From Hyphomicrobiales bacterium (lineage in GTDB: Bacteria; Pseudomonadota; Alphaproteobacteria; Rhizobiales; Rhizobiaceae): 64,000 nt of DNA. The notes below the pieces were generated by a model, which saw nothing but the letters and a program-made list of their open reading frames with translations, did no database searches and was not told the origin of the DNA. The stretch covers positions 62,001 through 126,000 of the forward strand of contig UBJR01000013.1 of the NCBI GenBank assembly GCA_900465675.1, in the 5' to 3' direction. Both the position numbers and the translations under genes were made by a program. Shown here in pieces: positions 8,794-17,311 of the stretch (its first letter is position 1; each line of letters opens with the position of its first letter).

Positions 8794-8932
8794 ACTTGAT
8801 CTCCTAGCGGTCTCTGGTGGCCGCTTCTTGCACACGAAAAGTGGCGCTGTAAAGGTTGAGACAGGCCAACGTACCCGGCTTTCCCCTTGCGATTTTCACC
8901 AGCTTTTTTCAGCCTCTGCGAATATGACCGGC

Positions 8933-9766
8933 TCAGATATCCGCGCCGATCACCTGGTCCATGACGCGCGACGGCTCCGAACACCCTGCGGTTCCAACGA
9001 CCTTCGCCGGCACGCCTGCGACAGTCGTCTTCGGCGGAACGGCCTTCAAGACCACTGAGCCCGCTGCAACGCGCGAGCAGTAGCCGATCTCGATATTGCC
9101 GAGGATCTTCGCCCCGGCTCCGATCAGCACGCCGCTGCCGATTTTCGGATGGCGGTCTGCACCTTCCTTGCCGGTACCGCCGAGCGTCACGCCATGCAGG
9201 ATCGAGACGTTGTCGCCGATCACGGCCGTCTCGCCGACGACGAGACCGGTCGCGTGGTCGAGGAAGATGCCTCTGCCGATCCGGGCCGCCGGATTGATAT
9301 CCGTCTGGAAGACGCTGGACGAACGGCTCTGCAGATAGAGCGCCAGATCACGGCGTCCACGGTTGAGCAGCCAGTGGGCCAGACGATGCGTCTGCAGGGC
9401 ATGGTAGCCCTTGAAATAGAGCACGGCTTCCATGAAGCGGAGGCATGCGGGATCGCGGTCATAGATCGCCTGGATATCGACGCGCAGGATGTCGCTCCAT
9501 TCCGGCCAGTCCGACAGCATTTCGTCGAAGGCCTGGCGCAGCAGCGTTGCCTGCATGTCCGGGTGGTCGAGGCGTTCACAGATACGGTGGATGACGCATT
9601 CTTCCAGCGAGCGGTGATTGATCACCGTCGAATAAAGGAAAGCCGCCAGTACCGGATCCTTCTCGGCAGCAATGCGCGCCTCTTCGCGCAGGCTGTCCCA
9701 GATCGGATCCATCACCTTGAGCGGGCTTGCAGCTTCAAGAGGACGAATGTCTGTCTTCGCGACCAT
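8933..9766 (-). CDS. cysE: Serine O-acetyltransferase
   Basis: A 277-residue enzyme making O-acetylserine from serine and acetyl-CoA, the first step of cysteine synthesis. The N-terminal helical domain (DPVLAAFLYSTVINHRSLEE, HALQTHRLAHWL) is followed by a left-handed beta-helix with hexapeptide repeats: NPAARIGRGIFLDHATGLVV, GETAVIGDNVSILHGVTLGG and HPKIGSGVLIGAGAKILGNI. Catalytic His in HALQTHR and DHATG is present. The start at 9766 follows GAGGAGACCGGTA. Further along the window metC occupies the methionine branch, but the two genes are not linked in one transcript. Confidence 0.95.
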   Translation of the reverse strand: MVAKTDIRPLEAASPLKVMDPIWDSLREEARIAAEKDPVLAAFLYSTVINHRSLEECVIHRICERLDHPDMQATLLRQAFDEMLSDWPEWSDILRVDIQAIYDRDPACLRFMEAVLYFKGYHALQTHRLAHWLLNRGRRDLALYLQSRSSSVFQTDINPAARIGRGIFLDHATGLVVGETAVIGDNVSILHGVTLGGTGKEGADRHPKIGSGVLIGAGAKILGNIEIGYCSRVAAGSVVLKAVPPKTTVAGVPAKVVGTAGCSEPSRVMDQVIGADI

Positions 9767-9898
9767 TACCGGTCTCCTCATTTCCCGTGGGAACGTCAGT
9801 GTATAGAGCAAAACGGCTGTAACATAAATGGGTCGGGCCGCCAGCGCTTTCTAGAATGATTTTTCCGTGAATATCCGCTCAACAGCGGCATGTCACCG

Positions 9899-10678
9899 TC
9901 AGGCGACCTTCTCGTAAAACTCCAGAACCGCTTTCTTGAAAACCCTGTCGCCGACAGCCAGCATATGGTCGCGGCCCGGGATATCGAGCGCTTCGGCATT
10001 CGGCATCAGGGCGGCAAGCTCCTGAGGCGAACCCGCAATGTCGTCCTTTGTTCCGACGCCAATCAGCGTCGGCGCTTCGATCTTGCCCATGTCGGCGCGG
10101 GCGACGAGATCGCGGGATCCTCGAATACACATGGCCAGCGCCTCGCGGTCGCTTTTCGTCTGCTCTGCAAAGGCGCGGAACATCCGGCCGCGGTCGTGTG
10201 TCACGGTATCGAGCGACGGCGCCAGCAGCGCGTCGGCGATCGGATCCCAGTCGCCGACGCCATCGGTCATGCCGATGCCGAGGCCACCGAGCACCAGCGA
10301 GCGGACGCGGTGCGGATTGGCGAGCGCCGCAAAGACAGAAATGCGCGCGCCCATCGAATAGCCCATGACGTTTGCTTCGGGGATGCCGAGATGATCGAGA
10401 AGCGCCATCGCGTCCGCCGCCATGATCCACGGGCGGTAGGCTTCGGCATCGTGCGGCTTGTCGCTGGCGCCGTGGCCGCGGTTGTCCATGGCGATCACGC
10501 GGTAACCTGCATCGCCCAGCGTTTTCAGCCAGCCCGGATGCACCCAGTTGACGCTCGCCGTCGACGCAAACCCGTGAATGAGCAGGACCGGCGCGCCATT
10601 CGGGTCGCCTTCGTCGAAATAGGCGAGTTTCAGGCCGTCATGCGTGAAGCTGGAGAATGCAGGCGTATTCAAATTCAT
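9899..10678 (-). CDS. Alpha/beta-fold hydrolase
   Basis: A 259-residue alpha/beta hydrolase without a signal peptide. The oxyanion region LLIHGFAST lies near residue 32, DNRGHGASDKP near 60, the nucleophile elbow GYSMGA near residue 100, and the late catalytic His in IPGRDHM near residue 237; the acid is probably in GTKDDIAGS. The substrate cannot be inferred. The start is set at MNLNTPAF (ATG at 10678); a longer in-frame start 30 bp upstream is possible. It lies 132 bp upstream of cysE in the same direction and is divergent from the zinc-finger gene. Confidence 0.85.
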   Translation of the reverse strand: MNLNTPAFSSFTHDGLKLAYFDEGDPNGAPVLLIHGFASTASVNWVHPGWLKTLGDAGYRVIAMDNRGHGASDKPHDAEAYRPWIMAADAMALLDHLGIPEANVMGYSMGARISVFAALANPHRVRSLVLGGLGIGMTDGVGDWDPIADALLAPSLDTVTHDRGRMFRAFAEQTKSDREALAMCIRGSRDLVARADMGKIEAPTLIGVGTKDDIAGSPQELAALMPNAEALDIPGRDHMLAVGDRVFKKAVLEFYEKVA

Positions 10679-10836
10679 AAAGGCAGGCCCCTGTTTGCGC
10701 CGGACCATATTTTATCGCTGCCGCGAGGTGAACCCCGGCGGGCAAAAAACCATGCGGCTTGCGGCGCTTTGGCTCTACACATTTGCGGCGAAGGACGGTA
10801 ATGTCCGGCCAAATTTCAAAGCATTCGGAGACAGAC

Positions 10837-11082
10837 ATGGCCGGCCACAGCATTCCTCACTTCCAGAACGACGGCGGACACCGCGTGATCGAAGTCGGCG
10901 TGAAGGAATTCATGTGCACCGGCGCATCCGTGCCGTTCGACCATCCGCATATCTTCATCGACATGGGCGACGACAACGAAAAGGTCTGTTCCTATTGCTC
11001 GACGCTGTTTCGTTTCAATGGCGCGCTGAAGGCCAACCAGACGAACCCGGCCGGCTGCGTCTTCCATGTGAAGGCCGCCTGA
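10837..11082 (+). CDS. Zinc-finger domain protein (NDUFS6/zf-CHCC type)
   Basis: An 81-residue protein whose sequence (VGVKEFMCTGASVPFDHPHIF, split by the conserved C and H, then VCSYCSTLFRF) carries the C-x(n)-H-x(n)-CxxC ligand set of the zf-CHCC family, related to the zinc-binding NDUFS6 subunit of complex I. The bacterial role is not established. The start at 10837 follows cggagacagac; an alternative in-frame ATG at 10801 adds 12 residues. The monooxygenase gene begins 28 bp downstream, so co-transcription is likely. Confidence 0.82.
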   Translation: MAGHSIPHFQNDGGHRVIEVGVKEFMCTGASVPFDHPHIFIDMGDDNEKVCSYCSTLFRFNGALKANQTNPAGCVFHVKAA

Positions 11083-11110
11083 TCATTCTCTCCTGAAGAT
11101 CGGACAAACG

Positions 11111-12253
11111 ATGCCGGTCGAGCACGCCGCCATTGCGGGCGCAGGAATTGCAGGGCTGACAGCCGCGCTGGCGCTGGCCAAACGGGGCATCCGTTCCGAT
11201 ATTTTCGAACAGGCCGGCGAACTGGCAGAGGTCGGTGCCGGCCTGCAGCTTTCCCCCAACGCGTCGCGCATTCTCCGTGAACTCGGTGTTCTCGCCGAGA
11301 TCGAAAAATGTTGGCTTGAGCCGGAAATGATCCGGCTCGTTGCGGGCGACACGTTGCGGCAGCTCGCCGCCGTTCCCGCCGGCCGTTTCGCCCGTGAGCG
11401 ATGGGATGCCCCCTACGGCGTCCTGCACCGTGCAACGCTTCAGCGCGTGCTTCTGGACACGGTGCGCGCCAACCCGCTCTGCCAGCTGCATCTCGGCACT
11501 CCGATCGAATCCGCAGGTTTGCCGTCTAATGGCCCGGGCGTGCTGATCGGCGCCGACGGCGTCTGGTCGAAGACGCGAGCCTCGATCGATGCTTCGCCCT
11601 CGCCCCGATTTTCAGGCAACATCGCCTATCGCTTCACGATCACAGCCGCCGCAGCACCTGACTTTCTCGACAGGAACAGCGTCTCGGCGTTTCTCGGTGG
11701 ATCGGTGCATCTCGTCTGCTATCCGCTGAAGGAATCGGCGAGCTTCAATCTCGTCGCCATCACCAGCGGCAATGAAAGCACTGAGCGGTGGGACAGTGGC
11801 ACGGCAAGTCACCAGCTGGAGACTTTGCGTTCGCGCTTCCGCGGCTGGCATCCCGAAGCTCTGGCCCTGCTTCGCAATATCGAGCCGACCTATTGGCCGC
11901 TCTACGAAGCATCCGAGGGATCGTGGCAGGACGGGCGCGACCGCGTGCTGATCGGCGACGCTGCGCATGCGATGATGCCGTTTGCCGCCCAGGGCGCGGC
12001 CATGGCAATCGAAGATGCCTATGAGCTGGCTTATTTTCTGGGCAGCAATCCCATCGAGCAGGCCCTGCCCCGCTTCGAGGCGCATCGGGGCCCGCGGATC
12101 GCCAAGATCCGCAAGCGCGGCGCATTCAACCGCTTTGCCTATCACGCCCGCGGCCCGGTCAGGATCGGGCGTGATATCGTCTTGTCGATGAAACCGCCGC
12201 AAAGCCTCGCGGCGGATCTTGACTGGATTTACGGCTACCGGCCGCTCGGCTGA
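11111..12253 (+). CDS. FAD-dependent monooxygenase (salicylate-hydroxylase/UbiH-like)
   Basis: A 380-residue class A flavoprotein monooxygenase. The Rossmann dinucleotide motif GAGIAGLTAALALAKRG is at residues 9-25, GAGLQLSPNASRIL follows, GADGVWSKTR is the DG motif, and RVLIGDAAHAMMPFAAQGAA is the GD motif that closes the FAD site. Related enzymes hydroxylate aromatic or quinone-like substrates with NAD(P)H; the substrate is unknown. No membrane segment is visible. The stop codon at 12253 directly abuts the convergent metC stop, with no space for a terminator between them. Confidence 0.88.
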   Translation: MPVEHAAIAGAGIAGLTAALALAKRGIRSDIFEQAGELAEVGAGLQLSPNASRILRELGVLAEIEKCWLEPEMIRLVAGDTLRQLAAVPAGRFARERWDAPYGVLHRATLQRVLLDTVRANPLCQLHLGTPIESAGLPSNGPGVLIGADGVWSKTRASIDASPSPRFSGNIAYRFTITAAAAPDFLDRNSVSAFLGGSVHLVCYPLKESASFNLVAITSGNESTERWDSGTASHQLETLRSRFRGWHPEALALLRNIEPTYWPLYEASEGSWQDGRDRVLIGDAAHAMMPFAAQGAAMAIEDAYELAYFLGSNPIEQALPRFEAHRGPRIAKIRKRGAFNRFAYHARGPVRIGRDIVLSMKPPQSLAADLDWIYGYRPLG

Positions 12254-13444
12254 TCAGACGGCCTTTGCCGCCGCAAAGCCGCGTTCGATATCGGCCTTGA
12301 TATCGGCAACGTCTTCCAGACCGATCTGCAGGCGGATCAGCGGGCCGCCTTCCGGCGCCTTGGCGATACGGCGGTCGTTCAGGTTGACGTGAACGGCCAG
12401 GCATTCGAAGCCGCCCCAGGACCAGCCGAGCCCGAAGATGCTGAGCGCATCGAGGAAGGCATGAGCCTTCGCCTTGTATTGCTTGGCGGAATCGACCTTG
12501 AGCACGAAGGAGAAGATGCCGCTGGCGCCCTTGAAGTCACGCTTCCAGATGTCGTGACCCTTGAAGCTCGGCAGGGCCGGATGCAGCACCTTGGCCACCT
12601 CTTCGCGGCCTTCCAGCCACTTGGCAAGGGCCAGCGCGCTTTCATTGTGACGCTCCAGGCGGATACCCATGGTGCGCAGTCCGCGAAGCACCTGATAGGC
12701 GTCGTCAGGTGCGCCGCAGATGCCGAGCGTGACGTTGGCTTCTTTCAGCTGCTCCCAATGCTTGGCATTGGCCGAAACGGTGCCCATCAGGATATCGGAA
12801 TGGCCGGCCGGATATTTGGTCGCCGCGTGGATCGAGATATCGACGCCGAAATCGAGTGGGCGGAAATAGACGGGGGTGGCCCAGGTATTGTCCATGGCAA
12901 CGATGGCGCCATGCTTGTGGGCAATTGCGGCAATCGCCGGAATGTCCTGCATCTCGAACGTGTTCGAGCCGGGCGCTTCCGTATGGACGAGCCTGGTATT
13001 CGGCTTGAAAAGCTGCTCGATGCCGGCACCGATGGCCGGGTCGTAATATTCGACCTCGACGCCCATGCGCGTCAGCATGGTGTCGCAGAAATGGCGGGTC
13101 GGCGTGTAGACGGAATCGACGATTAGCGCGTGATCGCCCGAAGACAGAAATGCCAGGAACGGCACGGTAACGGCAGCAAGGCCCGACGGCACGAGGATCG
13201 TGCCCGCGGAACCTTCGAGCGCGTCGATCGCCTCACAGAGTGCATCGGTGGTCGGCGTACCGCGGGTGCCATACGTGTATTTCTGCCCGCGCGTCTCCAT
13301 CGCCTTGGCATTCGGAAACAGCACCGTCGATGCGTGCACGACGGGCGGATTGACGAAACCGTGGTATTCCGAAGGGTCGTTGCCGATATGCGAGAGGCGG
13401 GTGTTGATACCGGCGTTCTGCAGGAGACCGTCTTTGTCTTTCAT
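12254..13444 (-). CDS. metC: Cystathionine beta-lyase
   Basis: A 396-residue Cys/Met-metabolism PLP enzyme. Visible elements are YTYGTRGTPTTDALCEAIDA near residue 56, SGLAAVTVPFLAFLSSGDHA, the PLP-facing AMDNTWATP, and the Schiff-base lysine in SIHAATKYPAGHSD near residue 210, with the C-terminal GWSWGGFECLA. It cleaves cystathionine to homocysteine, pyruvate and ammonia. Distinguishing beta-lyase from gamma-lyase relies on overall resemblance to rhizobial MetC and on its position divergent from aapJ, which is conserved in Rhizobium. The promoter must lie in the 370-bp gap shared with the aap operon. Confidence 0.9.
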   Translation of the reverse strand: MKDKDGLLQNAGINTRLSHIGNDPSEYHGFVNPPVVHASTVLFPNAKAMETRGQKYTYGTRGTPTTDALCEAIDALEGSAGTILVPSGLAAVTVPFLAFLSSGDHALIVDSVYTPTRHFCDTMLTRMGVEVEYYDPAIGAGIEQLFKPNTRLVHTEAPGSNTFEMQDIPAIAAIAHKHGAIVAMDNTWATPVYFRPLDFGVDISIHAATKYPAGHSDILMGTVSANAKHWEQLKEANVTLGICGAPDDAYQVLRGLRTMGIRLERHNESALALAKWLEGREEVAKVLHPALPSFKGHDIWKRDFKGASGIFSFVLKVDSAKQYKAKAHAFLDALSIFGLGWSWGGFECLAVHVNLNDRRIAKAPEGGPLIRLQIGLEDVADIKADIERGFAAAKAV

Positions 13445-13634
13445 AGTCTGAAATAGCCTTTGGCGAGGGATGCAATGGGCGAGTTTTGGACCTCAGGAAA
13501 AGTCGGGTCAACCCCGTAGCCGCGACGGGCCGAAAATTACCCGGAACGTTACTTTCGCAGATATATCAGTGAATTGCGCGGTATTTTTCCGCAAAACACT
13601 GCCCAAATACTATCCAACTGCCTATCAGAACGGC

Positions 13635-13662
13635 GCATTTTGCCAAAATGCCGAATTTTGCC
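13635..13662. promoter_or_regulatory. Palindrome plus direct repeat, candidate operator
   Basis: A perfect inverted repeat CATTTT-gcc-AAAATG (13636-13650) is followed at once by a second copy of the half-site element (gaattttgcc), so the unit (g/a)ATTTTGCC occurs twice within 28 bp. It sits about 20-45 bp upstream of the candidate -35 box. The regulator cannot be named. Confidence 0.4.
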
Positions 13663-13682
13663 GCATTTATTAGCCGCGACAC

Positions 13683-13711
13683 TTGACCGTATTGGCATTT
13701 GCGACTGTGAT
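13683..13711 (+). promoter_or_regulatory. Candidate sigma-70 promoter of aapJ
   Basis: TTGACC, a 17-bp spacer, then TGTGAT (4 of 6 matches to the -10 consensus). It would give a leader of about 100 nt before the aapJ ATG. Confidence 0.35.
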
Positions 13712-13814
13712 AGAACCACTCGCGCCGGGAGGGTGTCGAGAAATTGGGGGGACAGGGTTTTCTTCGCCTCTCCTCCCACAAAAACATAAGACAACAGATA
13801 AAAGGTTGGGAAAA

Positions 13815-14840
13815 ATGAAGATTAAGCTCCTGTCCGCCGCCGTCGGCGCAGCAGTTTTCGCTCTTGGCGCCCATGCGGCCTCGGCAACCACTCTTGAAGA
13901 CGTGAAGGCAAAGGGCTTCGTTCAGTGCGGCGTCAACTCGGGCCTCCTGGGTTTCGCGCAGCCTGACGCATCCGGCAACTGGGCCGGCTTCGACGTTGAT
14001 TTCTGCAAGGCCGTCGCTTCCGCCGTCTTCGGCGACCCGACCAAGGTCAAGTACACGCCTCTGTCCGCCAAGGACCGCTTCCCGGCCCTGCAGTCTGGCG
14101 AAGTCGATGTTCTCTCGCGTAACACCACCTGGACGATCAACCGCGACACCGCTCTCGGCTTCAACTTCCGTCCGGTCACCTATTACGACGGTCAGGGCTT
14201 CATGGTTCGCAAGAGCCTGAACGTGAAGTCGGCTCTCGAACTCTCCGGCGCCGCTGTGTGCGTACAGTCCGGCACCACGACCGAGCTCAACCTCGCCGAC
14301 TACTTCAAGTCCAACAACCTTCAGTACAATCCGGTCGTTTTCGAGAAGCTCGAAGAAGTCAACGCTGCCTATGATTCCGGCCGTTGCGACGTCTACACGA
14401 CCGACCAGTCCGGCCTCTACTCGCTGCGTCTGACGCTGAAGAACCCTGACGAGCACATGATCCTTCCGGAGATCATCTCCAAGGAGCCGCTCGGCCCGGC
14501 AGTGCGCCAGGGTGACGACCAGTGGTTCGATATCGTTTCGTGGACGGCTTACGCCCTGGTGAACGCTGAAGAATTCGGCATCACCCAGGCAAATGTCGAC
14601 GAGATGAAGAATTCGCCGAACCCGGATATCAAGCGCTTCCTCGGCACCGAAGCCGATACCAAGATCGGTACCGACCTCGGCCTGACCAACGAGTGGGCCT
14701 ACAACATCATCAAGGGCGTCGGTAACTACGGTGAAGTCTTTGAACGCAACGTCGGTCAGGGCAGCCCGCTGAAGATCGCACGCGGCCTGAACGCATTGTG
14801 GAACAAGGGCGGCATCCAGTACGCACCGCCGGTTCGCTAA
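13815..14840 (+). CDS. aapJ: General L-amino acid ABC transporter, periplasmic binding protein AapJ
   Basis: A 341-residue SBP_bac_3 solute-binding protein with signal peptide MKIKLLSAAVGAAVFALGA and an ASA-type cleavage near residue 23. Family features are TLEDVKAKGFVQCGVNSGL, GFDVDFCKAVASAVFGD, DRFPALQSGEVDVLSRNTTW and CVQSGTTTELNLADYF. The unusually late DIKRFLGTEADTKIGTDLGL segment is typical of AapJ/BztA proteins rather than HisJ. It captures L-amino acids for uptake by AapQMP. The start is preceded by ggttgggaaaa. It is first in the aapJQMP operon and is followed by a stable hairpin. Confidence 0.96.
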   Translation: MKIKLLSAAVGAAVFALGAHAASATTLEDVKAKGFVQCGVNSGLLGFAQPDASGNWAGFDVDFCKAVASAVFGDPTKVKYTPLSAKDRFPALQSGEVDVLSRNTTWTINRDTALGFNFRPVTYYDGQGFMVRKSLNVKSALELSGAAVCVQSGTTTELNLADYFKSNNLQYNPVVFEKLEEVNAAYDSGRCDVYTTDQSGLYSLRLTLKNPDEHMILPEIISKEPLGPAVRQGDDQWFDIVSWTAYALVNAEEFGITQANVDEMKNSPNPDIKRFLGTEADTKIGTDLGLTNEWAYNIIKGVGNYGEVFERNVGQGSPLKIARGLNALWNKGGIQYAPPVR

Positions 14841-14858
14841 GCTTTCGACAAGAATGCC

Positions 14859-14882
14859 GGAAAGGCGGGAAACCGCCTTTCC
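14859..14882 (+). terminator. Intercistronic hairpin between aapJ and aapQ
   Basis: A perfect 10-bp stem (ggaaaggcgg / ccgcctttcc) with a GAAA tetraloop lies 18 bp after the aapJ stop. Such hairpins commonly protect the upstream mRNA or partly terminate, giving more binding protein than permease; that effect is inferred. Confidence 0.75.
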
Positions 14883-14934
14883 ATCTTCAAAGAAAAAAAG
14901 CCCAAAAACGGGCACATAGGGGATTAGGCTCGGC

Positions 14935-16137
14935 ATGACGCAAGAGGCTGTGCACACGACACCTTTGCCGGAGAGCCGCTGGACGCTCCAGTCGGCACTT
15001 TACGACCCCAAATTCAGGGGCATCTTTTTCCAGGTTCTGACCGTACTTCTGCTCGTGCTGTTCGTGGCATGGGTCGCTCACAACACCGCGCTCAACCTGC
15101 AGCGCAGCAATACGGCATCTGGTTTCGCATTTCTCAACGGACGCGCCGGCTTCGAGATCGGCCAGTCGCTGATCCCGTATTCGAGCGATTCGACATATGG
15201 CCGCGCGCTCGTCGTCGGTATACTCAACACCATTCTGGTCGCCGTGACCGGCATCATCACCGCGACGATCATCGGCTTCGTCGTCGGCATCGGGCGCCTG
15301 TCGCACAACTGGCTGATCGCCAAGCTGTGCACCGTCTATGTCGAGGTGTTCCGCAACATCCCGCCGCTGCTCGTCATCTTCTTCTGGTATTCCGGAGTTC
15401 TGGCCGTGCTGCCGCAGCCGCGCGAATCCGTGCATCTGCCGTTCAGCATGTTCCTGAACAACCGTGGCCTCGCCTTCCCGAAGCCGATCTTCGATACCGG
15501 CATGTGGGCTGTCCTCGCAGCCTTAGTGATCGGCATCGTCGCCACTGTGATCATCGCCCGCTGGGCGCATAAGCGCCAGGCGGCAACGGGCAAGCAGTTC
15601 CATACGATCTGGGTGTCGATCGGGCTGATCGCCGGCCTGCCGATCCTGGCCTTCCTGGCGGCGGGTCTGCCGATGACCTTCGACGTTCCTGTCGCGGGCA
15701 AGTTCAATCTGACCGGCGGCTCCGTCGTCGGGCCGGAATTCATGTCGCTGTTCCTGGCGCTGTCCTTCTACACCGCGGCCTTCATCGCCGAAATCGTGCG
15801 TGCCGGTATCCGGGGCGTGCCGAAGGGACAGTCGGAAGCCGCAGGCGCGCTCGGTCTGCATCCCTCCTCCGTCACCCGCCTCGTCGTGGTGCCGCAGGCC
15901 TTCCGCATCATCATCCCGCCACTTACCAGCCAGTATCTCAACCTGACCAAGAACTCATCGCTGGCAATCGCCGTCGGCTTCTCGGATCTCGTTGCCGTCG
16001 GCGGTACGACGCTCAACCAGACCGGCCAGTCGATCGAAGTCGTGGTCATTTGGATTGCCGTCTACCTCACCCTCAGCATTCTGACGTCGCTGTTCATGAA
16101 CTGGTTCAACGGCAAAATGGCACTGGTGGAGAGATAA
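14935..16137 (+). CDS. aapQ: General L-amino acid ABC transporter permease AapQ
   Basis: A 400-residue inner-membrane permease. An N-terminal segment with one TM helix (FFQVLTVLLLVLFVAWVAHN) precedes the HisM-type BPD_transp_1 domain, and the EAA loop is seen as PKGQSEAAGALGLHPSSVTR near residue 300. The large size, with an extra hydrophobic region around residues 185-240, is characteristic of Aap/Bzt permeases. It pairs with AapM to form the translocation channel. The start ATG follows gggattaggctcggc. The aapM start lies one base after its stop, implying coupled translation. Confidence 0.95.
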   Translation: MTQEAVHTTPLPESRWTLQSALYDPKFRGIFFQVLTVLLLVLFVAWVAHNTALNLQRSNTASGFAFLNGRAGFEIGQSLIPYSSDSTYGRALVVGILNTILVAVTGIITATIIGFVVGIGRLSHNWLIAKLCTVYVEVFRNIPPLLVIFFWYSGVLAVLPQPRESVHLPFSMFLNNRGLAFPKPIFDTGMWAVLAALVIGIVATVIIARWAHKRQAATGKQFHTIWVSIGLIAGLPILAFLAAGLPMTFDVPVAGKFNLTGGSVVGPEFMSLFLALSFYTAAFIAEIVRAGIRGVPKGQSEAAGALGLHPSSVTRLVVVPQAFRIIIPPLTSQYLNLTKNSSLAIAVGFSDLVAVGGTTLNQTGQSIEVVVIWIAVYLTLSILTSLFMNWFNGKMALVER

Positions 16138-16138
16138 G

Positions 16139-17293
16139 ATGTCGGGTTCCAACATTTCTTTCGTCCGCAACGCCATGCTGCAGCCGGAACCGGCTCCATC
16201 CAGCGAACGCGGCGCAATCGCCTGGATCAGGCGCAACCTGCTGGCGACGCCGAAGGACATCATCCTGACGGTGATCGCCATCGCAGTTCTCGCCTGGGTG
16301 CTGCCGCACATGATCAACTGGCTGTTCATCCAGGCCGTCTGGACCGGTACGGACCGCACCTTCTGCGCCACCACCGTTCAGGGCGGCACGCAGCCGGATG
16401 GCTGGAGCGGCGCCTGCTGGGCGTTCGTCAACGCAAAGCTCGACCAGTTCGTCTATGGCCGCTACCCGCTCAGCGACCGCTGGCGTCCGACGCTTGTTTT
16501 CATCATGTTCGCCGCCCTGCTGGTGCCGATGCTGATGCCGTCGATGCCGCGCAAGGGGCTGAACGCGCTGCTGCTCTTCGTGGCGCTGCCGCTCGTTTCG
16601 CTCTGGCTGCTGTATGGCGGTCTCGGCCTCGAAGTCGTGGAAACCCCGCTCTGGGGCGGCCTTCTCGTGACGCTCGTCGTCTCATTCGTCGGCATCGCGG
16701 TCTCCCTGCCCTTCGGCATCATCCTGGCGCTCGGGCGCCGTTCGAAGATGCCTGTCGTGAAGATGGTCTGCGTCATCTTCATCGAAGTCATCCGCGGCAT
16801 TCCGCTGATTACCGTCCTGTTCATGGCCAGCGTCATGTTGCCGCTGTTCCTCCCGCAGGGCTGGAACGTCGACAAGCTGCTGCGCGCCGTGATCGGCGTG
16901 TCGATCTTCGCGTCGGCCTATATGGCAGAGGTCATCCGCGGCGGTCTGCAGGCCATTCCGAAGGGCCAGTACGAAGGCGCGGATTCGCTTGGATTGGGCT
17001 ATTGGCAGAAGATGCGCCTGATCGTGCTGCCTCAGGCGATCAAGCTCGTCATCCCTGGCATCGTCAATACGTTCATCGGCATGTTCAAAGATACCTCGCT
17101 GGTCTCGATCATCAGCATGTTCGACCTGCTCGGCATCGTCCGTCTGAACTTCTCCGACGGCAACTGGGCATCGGCCGTAACACCGTTGACAGGTCTGATC
17201 TTTGCGGGTTTTGTCTTCTGGATTTTCTGCTTCGGCATGTCTCGCTATTCGGTGTTCATGGAACGCCATCTCGACACCGGCCACAAACGATAA
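16139..17293 (+). CDS. aapM: General L-amino acid ABC transporter permease AapM
   Basis: A 384-residue inner-membrane permease, partner of AapQ. TM helices are evident (DIILTVIAIAVLAWVLPHMI, LNALLLFVALPLVSLWLLYG, GLLVTLVVSFVGIAVSLPFG), and the EAA loop reads IPKGQYEGADSLGLGYWQKM near residue 280. The periplasmic loop with WSGACWAFVNAKLDQFVYG and YPLSDRWRP matches AapM/BztC proteins. The start ATG is one base past the aapQ stop. Confidence 0.95.
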   Translation: MSGSNISFVRNAMLQPEPAPSSERGAIAWIRRNLLATPKDIILTVIAIAVLAWVLPHMINWLFIQAVWTGTDRTFCATTVQGGTQPDGWSGACWAFVNAKLDQFVYGRYPLSDRWRPTLVFIMFAALLVPMLMPSMPRKGLNALLLFVALPLVSLWLLYGGLGLEVVETPLWGGLLVTLVVSFVGIAVSLPFGIILALGRRSKMPVVKMVCVIFIEVIRGIPLITVLFMASVMLPLFLPQGWNVDKLLRAVIGVSIFASAYMAEVIRGGLQAIPKGQYEGADSLGLGYWQKMRLIVLPQAIKLVIPGIVNTFIGMFKDTSLVSIISMFDLLGIVRLNFSDGNWASAVTPLTGLIFAGFVFWIFCFGMSRYSVFMERHLDTGHKR

Positions 17294-17311
17294 GAATTGA
17301 GGGTAACAAAT

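Larger units (their letters stand above)
13445..13814. other. 370-bp divergent control region between metC and aapJ
   Basis: No gene is seen here. The region is more AT-rich than its surroundings and contains the palindromic block at 13635-13662 and a candidate aapJ promoter at 13683-13711. A start for metC transcription must also lie here. Confidence 0.7.
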
